Positions 25,602 to 33,691 are shown, counted from the stretch's first letter. The stretch: 44,131 nt of DNA from Hyphomicrobiales bacterium (GCA_021775495.1 JAJFHT010000034.1:1-44131), one strand, 5' to 3'. Translations and numbers: made by a program. The notes: generated from the sequence alone by a model not told the origin.

Positions 25602-26900
25602 CTAGTAGCGATTGGCGATCGGGAGATCCTGTGCCGGGAACAGGCTGATGACCTGGCACCCGGTATCGGTCACCACAACCTCCTCTTCAATCCGAGCCGC
25701 CGAATAGCCGTCATCGGCCGGACAGAAAGTCTCCAGTGCAAACACCATGCCGGTGCGGATTTCCATCGGGTCGTCGAATGAAACCAACCGCGAGATGATC
25801 GGCCGCTCGTGCAGCGCCAGACCAAGCCCGTGACCGAACTGCAGGCCGAAAGCCGCCAATTCGTTCGGAAAACCAAAATCCTCAGCCTTGGGCCACACGG
25901 CAGCAACGGTGTCGGTCGATATACCGGGCTTGATCAGCGAAATCGCATGATCCAGCCATTCGCGGCACTTCACATAGGCATCGTTCTGGCCAGGCGTGGC
26001 AAAACCGACATTGAAAGTGCGGTAGTAGCAGGTTCTGTAGCCCTGGTAGGATTGCAGGATGTCAAAGAACGCCTGGTCGCCCGGCCGGATCAGGCGGTCG
26101 GTAAAATTGTGCGGATGCGGACTGCAGCGCTCGCCCGATATGGCGTTGATAGCCTCGACGTCATCCGAGCCCATCTCGTAGAGCATCTTGTTGGACATGG
26201 CGACGATATCGCTCTCGCGCACACCCGGCTTCAGCTCTTCGTAAATCATGTGATAGACGCCGTCGACCATCGCGGCGGCCTGGTTCAGCAGCATGATCTC
26301 GTCGATATTCTTGATCTCACGCGCATCGAGCATGACCTGCTGGCCATCGACGATTGTCATCCCTGCCTTTTGCAGTTCAAAAAACATCGCTGTTTCGGCA
26401 TAGTCGACACCGACCGGCATATCGGCAACGCCGGCCGCCTTGAGCAGGCCCATGATCTCCTCGGCATGGTTTTTCATCAGACCTACGGCCGGCGGCACGG
26501 TTCCCCGCATGCCGAGCATGCCCGCACGGCAGCGCTCTGGATCAAGCCAGTCACAATAAAGGCGGTGATGCACGGCAGCGGAACCAAAATCCCAGACGAT
26601 CGGCTCCTCATCACCCATCAGCAGCGCGAAACGGCACAATTTGTCCCGCTCCCACTCGCCAATCTTCGTCCCCGACACGTAACGGATATTGTTGACGTCA
26701 AACAGCAACAAAGCGCCGCACTCGGAGTTCTTCAGAGCTTCGCGCGCCCGTGCAAGCCGGTAGCGGCGCAACCGGTCATGATCGACACGCCTTTCGAAAT
26801 CGACGGCCATGTGGCCCGGCGCCGGGATATGGCGGTCCCACCGCCAGTTCGGGTTCATGTCTTCAGGGCGCAGAAGCCGTGGGTTGAGTGCCGTGTTCAT
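25602..26900 (-). CDS. M24 (pita-bread fold) family protein, DddP/creatinase-like, altered metal site
   Basis: A 432-residue two-domain protein of the Xaa-Pro peptidase/creatinase superfamily. The N-terminal part contains CGALLLFDVNNIRYVSGT, which resembles the DddP DMSP-lyase branch. The C-terminal pita-bread domain normally binds two metals through Asp, Asp, His, Glu, Glu. Here Asp280 (FFDI), His357 (FGHGLGLALHE), Glu390 (ALETF) and Glu405 (RIEEE) are kept, but the second Asp is Cys291 (YRTCYYRTF). A normal dinuclear peptidase site is therefore doubtful. The ATG at 26900 has GGAGG close upstream. It sits between the regulator and E1alpha, so it probably prepares the E1 substrate as a lyase or hydrolase. 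That is inferred. Confidence 0.9.
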   Translation of the reverse strand: MNTALNPRLLRPEDMNPNWRWDRHIPAPGHMAVDFERRVDHDRLRRYRLARAREALKNSECGALLLFDVNNIRYVSGTKIGEWERDKLCRFALLMGDEEPIVWDFGSAAVHHRLYCDWLDPERCRAGMLGMRGTVPPAVGLMKNHAEEIMGLLKAAGVADMPVGVDYAETAMFFELQKAGMTIVDGQQVMLDAREIKNIDEIMLLNQAAAMVDGVYHMIYEELKPGVRESDIVAMSNKMLYEMGSDDVEAINAISGERCSPHPHNFTDRLIRPGDQAFFDILQSYQGYRTCYYRTFNVGFATPGQNDAYVKCREWLDHAISLIKPGISTDTVAAVWPKAEDFGFPNELAAFGLQFGHGLGLALHERPIISRLVSFDDPMEIRTGMVFALETFCPADDGYSAARIEEEVVVTDTGCQVISLFPAQDLPIANRY

Positions 26901-26938
26901 CAGTTGCCTCCAATCGGCCCCTGATGACGGTTCAGAGG

Positions 26939-28759
26939 CTAGTAATGTCCGTGAGACCGCATCAGCGCATCCGCACGGTTTTGTGCATTGGCCAGCGCCT
27001 GTTCGACGGATTTTGCACCGAGCAACATGTCGTGCACCTCCTCGCCGGCGATGGCGATGATATCTGTGATCTCGGGAACCGGGGGCCGCGGCCACATCTG
27101 CAGAACTCCGAAACGGGCCATCTCATCCACTATGGAAATGAGCGGCGAAATCCGTTTGACTTCGGGGTCCATTGCGACGCTGAACCGTGGGCTCACAAGG
27201 CTTCCGTTCTCCAGATAGAGCTTTACCGTTTGCGCCGAGGTAAGCGATATCAAAGCTGTCCAGATTGGATTAACCCGCTCCGGAGCGATGTTTGCGGGAA
27301 TGGCAAGTGCATATCCGCCGATCGGCGCAATGCTGCGCGCGCCCGGACCTGCGGGGTGCGGCAGATACTCGGTGTTGCCGAATGCCGGCGAATTCTTGTC
27401 GAGTTCGAACAGCGGCGCCAGCAATGTTGCGCAGTAGGCGATCGCGGCGCCGCCATCGGCATAGCAGCGGGCTCGCTCGTACCAGGACATGTTGAGAATT
27501 CCGCGCGGTGAGTAGTTCAGCAGTTCGCGGAAATATTCGGCAGTGGCCCTAGCCTCCGGCGTATCGAACATCGGTCGGAAATCTTCACCCTCGACATTCT
27601 CTCCGTCAAAACCAGCACCCAGTCTTTTCAGGTTGAGCACCGGCAGGCCGAAGGCACTCATGACGAACAGGAAAGAGTGTCCGAGCGGAGTGCCACGGGC
27701 AGCGTTCCAGGCAATTCCGGAGATGCCGCGAAACGGATCGTGCAGTTTGCGGGCCGCACTAAGCGTTTCCTCGATGGTGCGCGGCGGCTCGATGTCATTT
27801 GCGGCAAACACATCGCTGCGGCAAACAAGCAACTCGGGAGTTGTCTGCACCGGAATACCGAATTGCCGGCCATGGTAGCGAGCGCTGGCCAGAGCTTCGG
27901 AATGGAAATCAGTCGTATCAAAATTGGAAGCCGCAATCAGATCATCCAAAGGCATCAGATGACCGGATGCGGCCATTTCGCCGAACCAGGGAAGATCGCA
28001 GGCAATGATATCGTAACGCGATGTCGGCGCTTTCGCATTGTCGAGGATTTCCTCGCGCAAGCGATCTATCGACAAAGCCCGGCTGCGAATGCCGACGCCA
28101 AAGACGTTTTCGAACTGCTTCTTCAGCACATGCATCGCCATGAAGGTCGGATCGGCATGCACCAGTATTCTGAGGTCCTGGCTGATCGACAATTTCGATT
28201 CCAGAATACTGGGCGCCGGCAACACGCTGCCGGTTGTATATGATGCACCGAAAAAATACTCCGAAGCAGCCGGTTCAGCCGAGTTGCCCTGACTGGCCAT
28301 GACACCCAGCAGGGAACGCGTCCGCCGGGCATATTCCTGCCATTCCTGCAGCATTCTCTCGGTCGGGTGCAGCGAAAAGGATTTGCCCGTCGCGGTCCGT
28401 GGTCGCCGCGAGACCAGACCACGCTCGAAAAGTGAATCAATTCCGCGCATGGCCGTGCCATAGGACAGGCCGGAACTGCCAACCAGTGATGAACTCGTGG
28501 TCAGTTTCCCAGTCAGATGATTGCGCAGCAGCGCAATCATCATGCGCATCTCGCTGTAGCCGGTCTTGATCGACAAGGCGCGTTCGGTTTCGCTTTCCAA
28601 CTGCTCGACAAAATCAAGAAACCGCGCCATCTCGTGGCTCGATACACCGAAGACCTGACCATGAACCGAGGTATCATAGGGCCCCTCCGGCTTGCCCCTC
28701 AGGCGTGTCGGAGGAGTGATCCGCTTTGCAACGGCTGCTGTGTGCGTGAGTTCGGGCAC
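26939..28759 (-). CDS. Fusion regulator: winged-helix DNA-binding domain plus solute-binding-protein domain
   Basis: A 606-residue protein without signal peptide or membrane segment. Residues about 60-150 form a MarR-like winged helix: RMMIALLRNHLTGKLTTSS, GLSYGTAMRGIDSLFERGLV as recognition helices and SRRPRTATGKSFSLHPTER as the wing. After a linker, residues about 195-595 resemble a full family-1 extracellular solute-binding protein (DLRILVHADPTFMAMHVLKKQF, YDIIACDLPWFGEMAASGHLMPLDDLI, FGIPVQTTPELLVCRSDVF, SFLFVMSAFGLPVLN). The whole is therefore likely a cytosolic one-component regulator sensing a sugar-like ligand. It starts with GTG; AGGA lies six bases upstream, inside an inverted repeat. 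It stands between the CUT2 transporter genes and the enzyme genes and is the only DNA-binding regulator in that run. Confidence 0.88.
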   Translation of the reverse strand: MPELTHTAAVAKRITPPTRLRGKPEGPYDTSVHGQVFGVSSHEMARFLDFVEQLESETERALSIKTGYSEMRMMIALLRNHLTGKLTTSSSLVGSSGLSYGTAMRGIDSLFERGLVSRRPRTATGKSFSLHPTERMLQEWQEYARRTRSLLGVMASQGNSAEPAASEYFFGASYTTGSVLPAPSILESKLSISQDLRILVHADPTFMAMHVLKKQFENVFGVGIRSRALSIDRLREEILDNAKAPTSRYDIIACDLPWFGEMAASGHLMPLDDLIAASNFDTTDFHSEALASARYHGRQFGIPVQTTPELLVCRSDVFAANDIEPPRTIEETLSAARKLHDPFRGISGIAWNAARGTPLGHSFLFVMSAFGLPVLNLKRLGAGFDGENVEGEDFRPMFDTPEARATAEYFRELLNYSPRGILNMSWYERARCYADGGAAIAYCATLLAPLFELDKNSPAFGNTEYLPHPAGPGARSIAPIGGYALAIPANIAPERVNPIWTALISLTSAQTVKLYLENGSLVSPRFSVAMDPEVKRISPLISIVDEMARFGVLQMWPRPPVPEITDIIAIAGEEVHDMLLGAKSVEQALANAQNRADALMRSHGHY

Positions 28760-28765
28760 GGCTGG

Positions 28766-28794
28766 TCCTGTAAACGAGATCGACGTTTACAGGA
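28766..28794. promoter_or_regulatory. 11-bp inverted repeat overlapping the regulator gene's ribosome-binding site
   Basis: TCCTGTAAACG at 28766-28776 and CGTTTACAGGA at 28784-28794 are perfect inverted repeats separated by seven bases. On the minus strand the downstream arm ends in the AGGA Shine-Dalgarno, six bases before the GTG start of the fusion regulator. The element could be an operator for autoregulation, or an mRNA hairpin that hides the ribosome-binding site. Confidence 0.6.
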
Positions 28795-28795
28795 T

Positions 28796-28814
28796 AATAT
28801 CCAATTCAGATATT
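28796..28814. promoter_or_regulatory. Operator-like palindrome 1 upstream of the fusion regulator
   Basis: AATATCCAATTCAGATATT contains AATATC and GATATT arms around seven bases. It lies in the 84-bp gap between the second permease gene and the regulator gene. It aligns with the site 30 bp away (28826-28844) to give the consensus AATRTCCAWWTYRGATATT, reducible to TATCCA-N3-TGGATA. Confidence 0.5.
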
Positions 28815-28825
28815 TCTAAGCAGAA

Positions 28826-28844
28826 AATGTCCATATTGGATATT
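28826..28844. promoter_or_regulatory. Operator-like palindrome 2 upstream of the fusion regulator
   Basis: AATGTCCATATTGGATATT has seven-base arms with one mismatch around five bases. Its core ATGTCCATATTG (28827-28838) recurs exactly, on the other strand, at 33698-33709 in the ABC/SDR divergent promoter region. It touches the stop codon of the permease gene. Its centre is 30 bp, about three helical turns, from palindrome 1. Confidence 0.55.
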
Positions 28845-29908
28845 TAACCAACCCCACTCGCCGCAGCCGCTCGTTTCTTTTCCAGAAACATTTCCCGTCG
28901 TCGATCGACATCGCGCATGACCTGATCACGTCGCTGATGATCATCAAATATCCGCGAACCGGTCTGGAACATGATGACCACCATCAGCAGAATGCCGAGA
29001 TAGAGTTGCACCATGAATGCCGGAGTGACGTTGAAGACCAGGCCGGTGTTGAGAAAATTCACTGTCAGCGTTCCGATCGCAGCACCAATCACGCCACCGC
29101 GTCCACCAAGAATGCTGACGCCACCAATGAAAGCGGCGACAGTTCCAGCCAGAAGCAGATATTGCAGGCCCAGTGCCTGGGCCGTTCCCGAGCGCAATCC
29201 GATGATAACGCCACCAAGTCCGGCACAGAAGCCGGAAATTGCGAATACGATGATCATCGGTCGTTTCAGACTGATGCCCGACGCCAACGCTTCCTTGCGC
29301 GCACCGCCGATCGCATAGATCTCGCGGCCAAACCGGGTGTAATTCATGAACAGGCCGACCAGAACGAACGTCAAAATCACCAGCAGGCTGGCGGGCGAGA
29401 AGTAACCCAGCATTTTCTCCGAAATGAAATCCGGGACCGTGAAGTCGGTCAGCATCACGGTTTTCTCTTCCGCGGCAAATAGCGCCACACCCCGCAGCAA
29501 CATCAGCGTACCAACTGTCAGAACGATGGCCCGAACCCGCAAATAGGCAATGAAATAGCCTTGAATCAGACCGATAGTGGTAGATGTCGCGACCGCGATC
29601 AGCAATGCTGTCTCAGCGCCAAGACTGTCGGTAAACCGCACGACGATGACCGCGGCAAGCGCCGCGTTTGAACCGATCGAAAGGTCGATTTCACCGGCAA
29701 TGATACACAACGTCAGCGCCAGGCCGACCAGCCCAAGAACCGCGAAGCGTTCCATGATCGCGTAAACGGTGCGGTGGGTGGCGAAAAACTCGTTGGTGAA
29801 AGCGAAATAGCCATACACACAGACGGCCAGCAGAATAGCGAATGCCAGATCCGGATTATGGGCGACTGCGTTTTTGAGCCGGGTGAACATGCCAGTCTCC
29901 GTGTCCAT
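28844..29908 (-). CDS. CUT2-type sugar ABC transporter permease
   Basis: A 354-residue integral membrane protein of the ribose/branched-chain permease family (BPD_transp_2). About ten hydrophobic segments are visible. Family features are GLALTLCIIAGEIDLSIGSNAALAAV in the first half and FIGGVSILGGRGGVIGAAIGTLTVNFLNTGL in the second. A charged C-terminal tail (RRDQVMRDVDRRREMFLEKKR) is probably cytoplasmic. It follows the other permease gene with two bases between. The pair would form a heterodimeric channel fed by the binding protein at 32552-33589. Confidence 0.93.
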   Translation of the reverse strand: MDTETGMFTRLKNAVAHNPDLAFAILLAVCVYGYFAFTNEFFATHRTVYAIMERFAVLGLVGLALTLCIIAGEIDLSIGSNAALAAVIVVRFTDSLGAETALLIAVATSTTIGLIQGYFIAYLRVRAIVLTVGTLMLLRGVALFAAEEKTVMLTDFTVPDFISEKMLGYFSPASLLVILTFVLVGLFMNYTRFGREIYAIGGARKEALASGISLKRPMIIVFAISGFCAGLGGVIIGLRSGTAQALGLQYLLLAGTVAAFIGGVSILGGRGGVIGAAIGTLTVNFLNTGLVFNVTPAFMVQLYLGILLMVVIMFQTGSRIFDDHQRRDQVMRDVDRRREMFLEKKRAAAASGVG

Positions 29909-29910
29909 GA

Positions 29911-30936
29911 CTATTCCTGTGCCCTGCTGCCGCGCCTTACCAACGCGAAGACTATGATGCTGAAAACAATCATCAGTCCGACGGCAAGGACCCGCGGCCC
30001 GCTATTGAAACCATGCAAAACCATCATGTTGTCGACGGTCGAGATGAATACGGCACCGAGACTTGATCTCAACGTCGAGCCAAATCCGCCCATAATCGAG
30101 TTCCCGCCGACCATCACCGTGGCAATGACCAGAATGGTCATGTCACCGGATGACCCGAACTCCGACGAGAAATAGTTGACGTGGGCGCTCGAAACCTGGG
30201 CGGAAAAAGCAATCGCCACAAACGCCGAACAAATTGATGCGATGGCGCATGTCTTGATTGCCATGGAAAAATTTTCGTGGCCGGTTGCTTTGCCAGCGGC
30301 ACGGTTGGCGCCGATCAGATAAACCTGACGGCCGAAGGTGGAATAACGCAGCACGATTTCGGCAGTGATTGATATCAGGATAAAGGCAATGGTGATGTTC
30401 GGCAGACCAAACAGCGAGCCCGATCCAAGCCATTCCGCGCCGTGTGGACGGCGAAAGGACACCACGAGATTCTCGCTCCACCAGGAGGCAACACCGAAAA
30501 ACAGACCGGCCGCCCCGAGCGTCACGACGATCGGATTGCCGCCAAGACCGATCAACGCGCCCTGTAGAACGCCGGCCGCCAGCGCAATCAGCATGGTGAA
30601 CAGGAAGGACAGCTCGAAGCCGTATCCCGCTGACATCGCAGTTGCAAACGCAATGATCGACAGCGCCGCTGTCTCCTTCATGGAGAGCAGGAAAAAATTT
30701 CCCGAAAGCGTCACGAAGGTCAGACCAATGGCCATGATCCCGACCAGCGCGGCATCGCGAACGATGGTCTTGAGATTGAACAGGGTCAGGAAATTCGGCG
30801 CCGTGACCATGCCGTAGAGAAACACCGCAAGGAACAACGCGACCAATACGATGACGATCGGTGAGTGGTTCTGAATAATCCGATTGAACAGGGAAGCCGG
30901 AGACGCGCTGGCGTAGACATTGGCGGTGGTGTTCAT
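29911..30936 (-). CDS. CUT2-type sugar ABC transporter permease
   Basis: A 341-residue membrane protein of the same family as its neighbour: IMAIGLTFVTLSGNFFLLSMKETAALS and MVGGNSIMGGFGSTLRSSLGAVFISTVDNMMVLHGF are the paired family motifs. About nine or ten hydrophobic segments are present. It starts 15 bp after the ATPase stop. Two different permeases in one CUT2 operon are usual for one transporter. Confidence 0.93.
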   Translation of the reverse strand: MNTTANVYASASPASLFNRIIQNHSPIVIVLVALFLAVFLYGMVTAPNFLTLFNLKTIVRDAALVGIMAIGLTFVTLSGNFFLLSMKETAALSIIAFATAMSAGYGFELSFLFTMLIALAAGVLQGALIGLGGNPIVVTLGAAGLFFGVASWWSENLVVSFRRPHGAEWLGSGSLFGLPNITIAFILISITAEIVLRYSTFGRQVYLIGANRAAGKATGHENFSMAIKTCAIASICSAFVAIAFSAQVSSAHVNYFSSEFGSSGDMTILVIATVMVGGNSIMGGFGSTLRSSLGAVFISTVDNMMVLHGFNSGPRVLAVGLMIVFSIIVFALVRRGSRAQE

Positions 30937-30951
30937 GGCTCTCGACCGTTT

Positions 30952-32457
30952 CTAAAGATTGGTTTCATCGAACGGATCGGTGATCTGTTTGAGGATCGCC
31001 GCGGCAGTCATGTCATTCAGTCCGATCTCACCGATCTGCATACCGCGATAGAAGGTGATGACCCGGTCGGGCAGATTGGAGATCTCCTGAATATCAGTCG
31101 ATGCAACGACGATCGCCGCGCCATCGTCGGCCAGATCACGCAGCTTGCGATAGATTTCCGCACGTGCTCCGACATCAACGCCCCTTGTCGGTTCGTTGAC
31201 AAGAATGATTTTCGGTTCGATCGACAACCACTTGCCGAGCGCAACTTTCTGCTGGTTACCACCGCTCAGAACACCGGCTTCGGCACCGAGACGACTGACA
31301 TCGATGGTGTATTTTGTGGCGATTCCGCGGGCCATCGTCCGCTCGGCGAGTCTGGACATCCACCCGAAACTCGATACCGCACCGAGCGCCGGCGACGTCA
31401 GGTTTTCCCGTATCGGACGTCCGAGAAACAGGCCGTCATGCTTGCGGTCTTCCGAACAATAGCCAATGCCGTTCGCGATTGCTTCCTGCGGATTAGCCGG
31501 CAGGAATTCACGCCCCTGATAGGCCAGTTTGCCATCGCGTGTGCGCTGAGCGCCGCCAATAGCGGCCAGAATTTCGCCCGATCCACTACCAAGCTGTCCG
31601 GCAAGACCGAGAATTTCGCCTGGATAGATATCGAAACTGACCGGTTCAAGCAGACCATCCGGCCAGAGGTCTTTTACGCCCACCAATGGTTTCGGGCGCT
31701 CGATGACGGCGGGCCGCTCAGGAAACATGTTCTTCAGTTCCCGGCCAAGCATCAGCTCGACAAGCGAATTGACATCCAGTTCGCTGGCCTTTTTCGGTTC
31801 CTGGCTTTCTCCGTCCCGCAACACCGTGATCCGATCGGTTATCTTGAATATCTCATCCATGCGGTGGCTGACATAGATGATCGACTTACCGCGTTCGGCC
31901 AGGCGCGCGACCATCTCCAATATGCGGATACTGTCGGATTCCCCCAGCGCTGCTGTCGGTTCATCAAGGATGAGTACCCGCGGATCGTGGGCAATCAGCC
32001 GGGCCACTTCGACCAGATGGCGTTCCCCGACTGACAGACGATCGACACCAGTCGCCGGATAAATGTCACCGAGACCGACCTCATCAAGATATTTGCGTGC
32101 CTTGCGGGCAAGATCGCGTTTGGTTGCAAATGTCGGGACGTTGTGGCCGGCCAGAAAGATGTTTTCGGCGACGCTCATCGTCGGTATCAGGCTGAGCTCC
32201 TGCTGGGCAATCGCAATGCCGGCCTGCTCGGCTTTTCCGGGGTTGGAAAACCGGATTGGATTCCCATCAAGCAGGAACTCGCCGGTATAACCGTCATCAA
32301 ATCCGCTGATGACCTTCACAAGTGTGGATTTCCCTGCTCCGTTTTCGCCGACCAGACCCATGACCTCACCGGGTCCGATCTCGAAATCGACGCCGCGCAG
32401 CGCGTGGATGGCACCGAACGACCTGGAGACAGAAGAGAGTTTAAGCAGAGGTTGCAT
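30952..32457 (-). CDS. CUT2-type sugar ABC transporter ATP-binding protein
   Basis: A 501-residue protein with two ABC domains, as in RbsA/XylG. Domain 1 has Walker A GENGAGKSTLVKV, signature LSVGERHLVEVARL and Walker B VLILDEPTAAL. Domain 2 has a degraded Walker A (GQLGSGSGEI), signature LSGGNQQKVALGKW and Walker B IILVNEPTRGVDVG with Asn for the usual Asp. Degeneration of one nucleotide site is common in this family. It energises import by the two permeases that follow. It begins after a 94-bp gap holding two hairpins. Confidence 0.95.
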   Translation of the reverse strand: MQPLLKLSSVSRSFGAIHALRGVDFEIGPGEVMGLVGENGAGKSTLVKVISGFDDGYTGEFLLDGNPIRFSNPGKAEQAGIAIAQQELSLIPTMSVAENIFLAGHNVPTFATKRDLARKARKYLDEVGLGDIYPATGVDRLSVGERHLVEVARLIAHDPRVLILDEPTAALGESDSIRILEMVARLAERGKSIIYVSHRMDEIFKITDRITVLRDGESQEPKKASELDVNSLVELMLGRELKNMFPERPAVIERPKPLVGVKDLWPDGLLEPVSFDIYPGEILGLAGQLGSGSGEILAAIGGAQRTRDGKLAYQGREFLPANPQEAIANGIGYCSEDRKHDGLFLGRPIRENLTSPALGAVSSFGWMSRLAERTMARGIATKYTIDVSRLGAEAGVLSGGNQQKVALGKWLSIEPKIILVNEPTRGVDVGARAEIYRKLRDLADDGAAIVVASTDIQEISNLPDRVITFYRGMQIGEIGLNDMTAAAILKQITDPFDETNL

Positions 32458-32477
32458 TCAATTCTCGCGCCCGATGG

Positions 32478-32497
32478 TTTGGTCACAGATGACCAAA
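32478..32497 (-). other. Small hairpin in the binding-protein/ATPase intercistronic gap
   Basis: TTTGGTCA-CAGA-TGACCAAA is a perfect eight-base stem with a four-base loop. It lies just upstream of the ATPase start on the minus-strand transcript, after a stronger hairpin. There is no following U-tract, so it is not a classic terminator. Confidence 0.45.
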
Positions 32498-32501
32498 ACC
32501 A

Positions 32502-32528
32502 CCCGGGAAACCGTGAGGGTTCCCCGGG
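32502..32528 (-). other. Strong intercistronic hairpin after the binding-protein gene
   Basis: CCCGGGAAACC at 32502-32512 and GGTTCCCCGGG at 32518-32528 pair across a five-base loop. The single mismatch on the plus strand becomes a G-U pair in minus-strand RNA, so the 11-bp stem is complete in the operon's transcript. It lies 23 bp after the binding-protein stop. It probably protects the upstream mRNA or attenuates read-through, giving more binding protein than transporter, as in other ABC operons. Confidence 0.6.
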
Positions 32529-32551
32529 CGGCAGTTGCCTGAAAATTCTGC

Positions 32552-33589
32552 TTAGTTGGCCCAGGCACCCGAACACAGTTCTTCGATGCCGTAAAGCTTG
32601 CCATCAAAACCGCGTAGCGCAGTGGTGGCGATGGTTTCCTTGGTTACCGCAGGATTTGGAGTGAAGTTGATGTAATTCTGCAGTTTGCCGGTCGCCAGGT
32701 ATTCCTCGACCAGCTTGATGGCGAGCTGACCTTCATGCAGCGGTGACTGCAAGGTCGTTCCGAACTGCTTGCCTTCCTCGATCAGCTGCTTGTCGCCATT
32801 GCACACCGTGCCGACGGCAATCACATCATCGCCCATCTTGAAACCGGCTTCTTCAAGCGCCTTGATACCGCCGGTCAGAATGGCATCATCCATACCATAA
32901 ACAAAGTGGATGCCCTGATCCTTGAGTTTTGCGACGAGTTTGGCCGCACCCTTGTAGCCGTTGGCCTGACCGAAACCTTCGTCGACATCACCGATGACCT
33001 TCAGATCGGATCCGGCAATGGCTTCATTGAAGGCATTGATCGACAGGCCGTATCCACCATAGGAATGCGGGTAGGCAAGGACGAGCACATTGAAGCCGTC
33101 GCCGCCCGCTGCCTTCTTTGCCGCGGCCGCCTCACGCATCATGTAACCGGCATTGCGCGCCCGCAAACGATCGTCAGGACCGGCATATCCGAAGATATAC
33201 TTCTTGTCCTGCTCGTTTGGCAGCTGGTTGATTTTCAGCACCGGAACGCCGGTTTTGTGCAATGCGCGCAGTGAACCGAGACCCGCCGTCGCATCCGATG
33301 GCCACCAGATGAAAACGTCCGGAAGCTGGCCAGCGGCCAGCACCTGCTGAACCTGCTGGTCCTGCTCCGCCTGGTTGAACTGGTTCTCAAAAACCTTGAT
33401 GTCATAGCCCTTGAGCTTGGCTGTTTCCTTGATGCCGGTGATGAAGCGGCCGATATAGGCCTCACCCGCCGGTCCATTGAATGAAACAATCGAGCCCTTC
33501 TTGTCCTGTGCCATCGCGCCCGAAAGCACAACGCCCAGACCGATGCACATCGCGGCGACAAAGCCGAATGCTCTTCTCAAATTAATCAT
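32552..33589 (-). CDS. CUT2-type sugar ABC transporter periplasmic binding protein
   Basis: A 345-residue type-I periplasmic binding protein (ribose/autoinducer-2 family). The Sec signal peptide ends near residue 27 (GVVLSGAMA-QDKKG). The mature protein shows GEAYIGRFITGIKETAKLKGYDIKV, VQQVLAAGQLPDVFIWWPSDATAGLGSLRAL and the late VYGMDDAILTGGIKALEEAGF. GGGAGGA precedes the ATG. It is the first gene of the operon and should be the most highly expressed. The ligand cannot be read off. Its fold differs from the solute-binding domain of the fusion regulator in the same operon. Confidence 0.95.
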   Translation of the reverse strand: MINLRRAFGFVAAMCIGLGVVLSGAMAQDKKGSIVSFNGPAGEAYIGRFITGIKETAKLKGYDIKVFENQFNQAEQDQQVQQVLAAGQLPDVFIWWPSDATAGLGSLRALHKTGVPVLKINQLPNEQDKKYIFGYAGPDDRLRARNAGYMMREAAAAKKAAGGDGFNVLVLAYPHSYGGYGLSINAFNEAIAGSDLKVIGDVDEGFGQANGYKGAAKLVAKLKDQGIHFVYGMDDAILTGGIKALEEAGFKMGDDVIAVGTVCNGDKQLIEEGKQFGTTLQSPLHEGQLAIKLVEEYLATGKLQNYINFTPNPAVTKETIATTALRGFDGKLYGIEELCSGAWAN

Positions 33590-33671
33590 GGAATCCTCCC
33601 ATACCTGTTGAGGCCAATGCGAATAGCCTGCCGCAGTGTGTCAGATCGCCTGTGACTGGATGAATAGCGGT

Positions 33672-33690
33672 TTTATCCAGATTGGCTCAT
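33672..33690. promoter_or_regulatory. Degenerate operator-like site in the ABC/SDR divergent promoter
   Basis: TTTATCCAGATTGGCTCAT keeps the left half TATCCA and the TGG of the TATCCA-N3-TGGATA consensus. Its centre is 20 bp from that of the better site at 33692-33710. A CTGGAT half-site at 33656-33661 also forms an inverted repeat with ATCCAG at 33675-33680. Taken alone this site would be weak. Confidence 0.3.
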
Positions 33691-33691
33691 T

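Noticed and set aside
25809-26924. Plus-strand open frame of 371 codons opposite the M24 gene
   Set aside because: It is antisense to a complete M24-family gene and the product resembles no protein.
30865-32034. Plus-strand open frame of 389 codons opposite the ABC ATPase
   Set aside because: It is antisense to Walker and signature motifs of the ATPase and has no coding features of its own.
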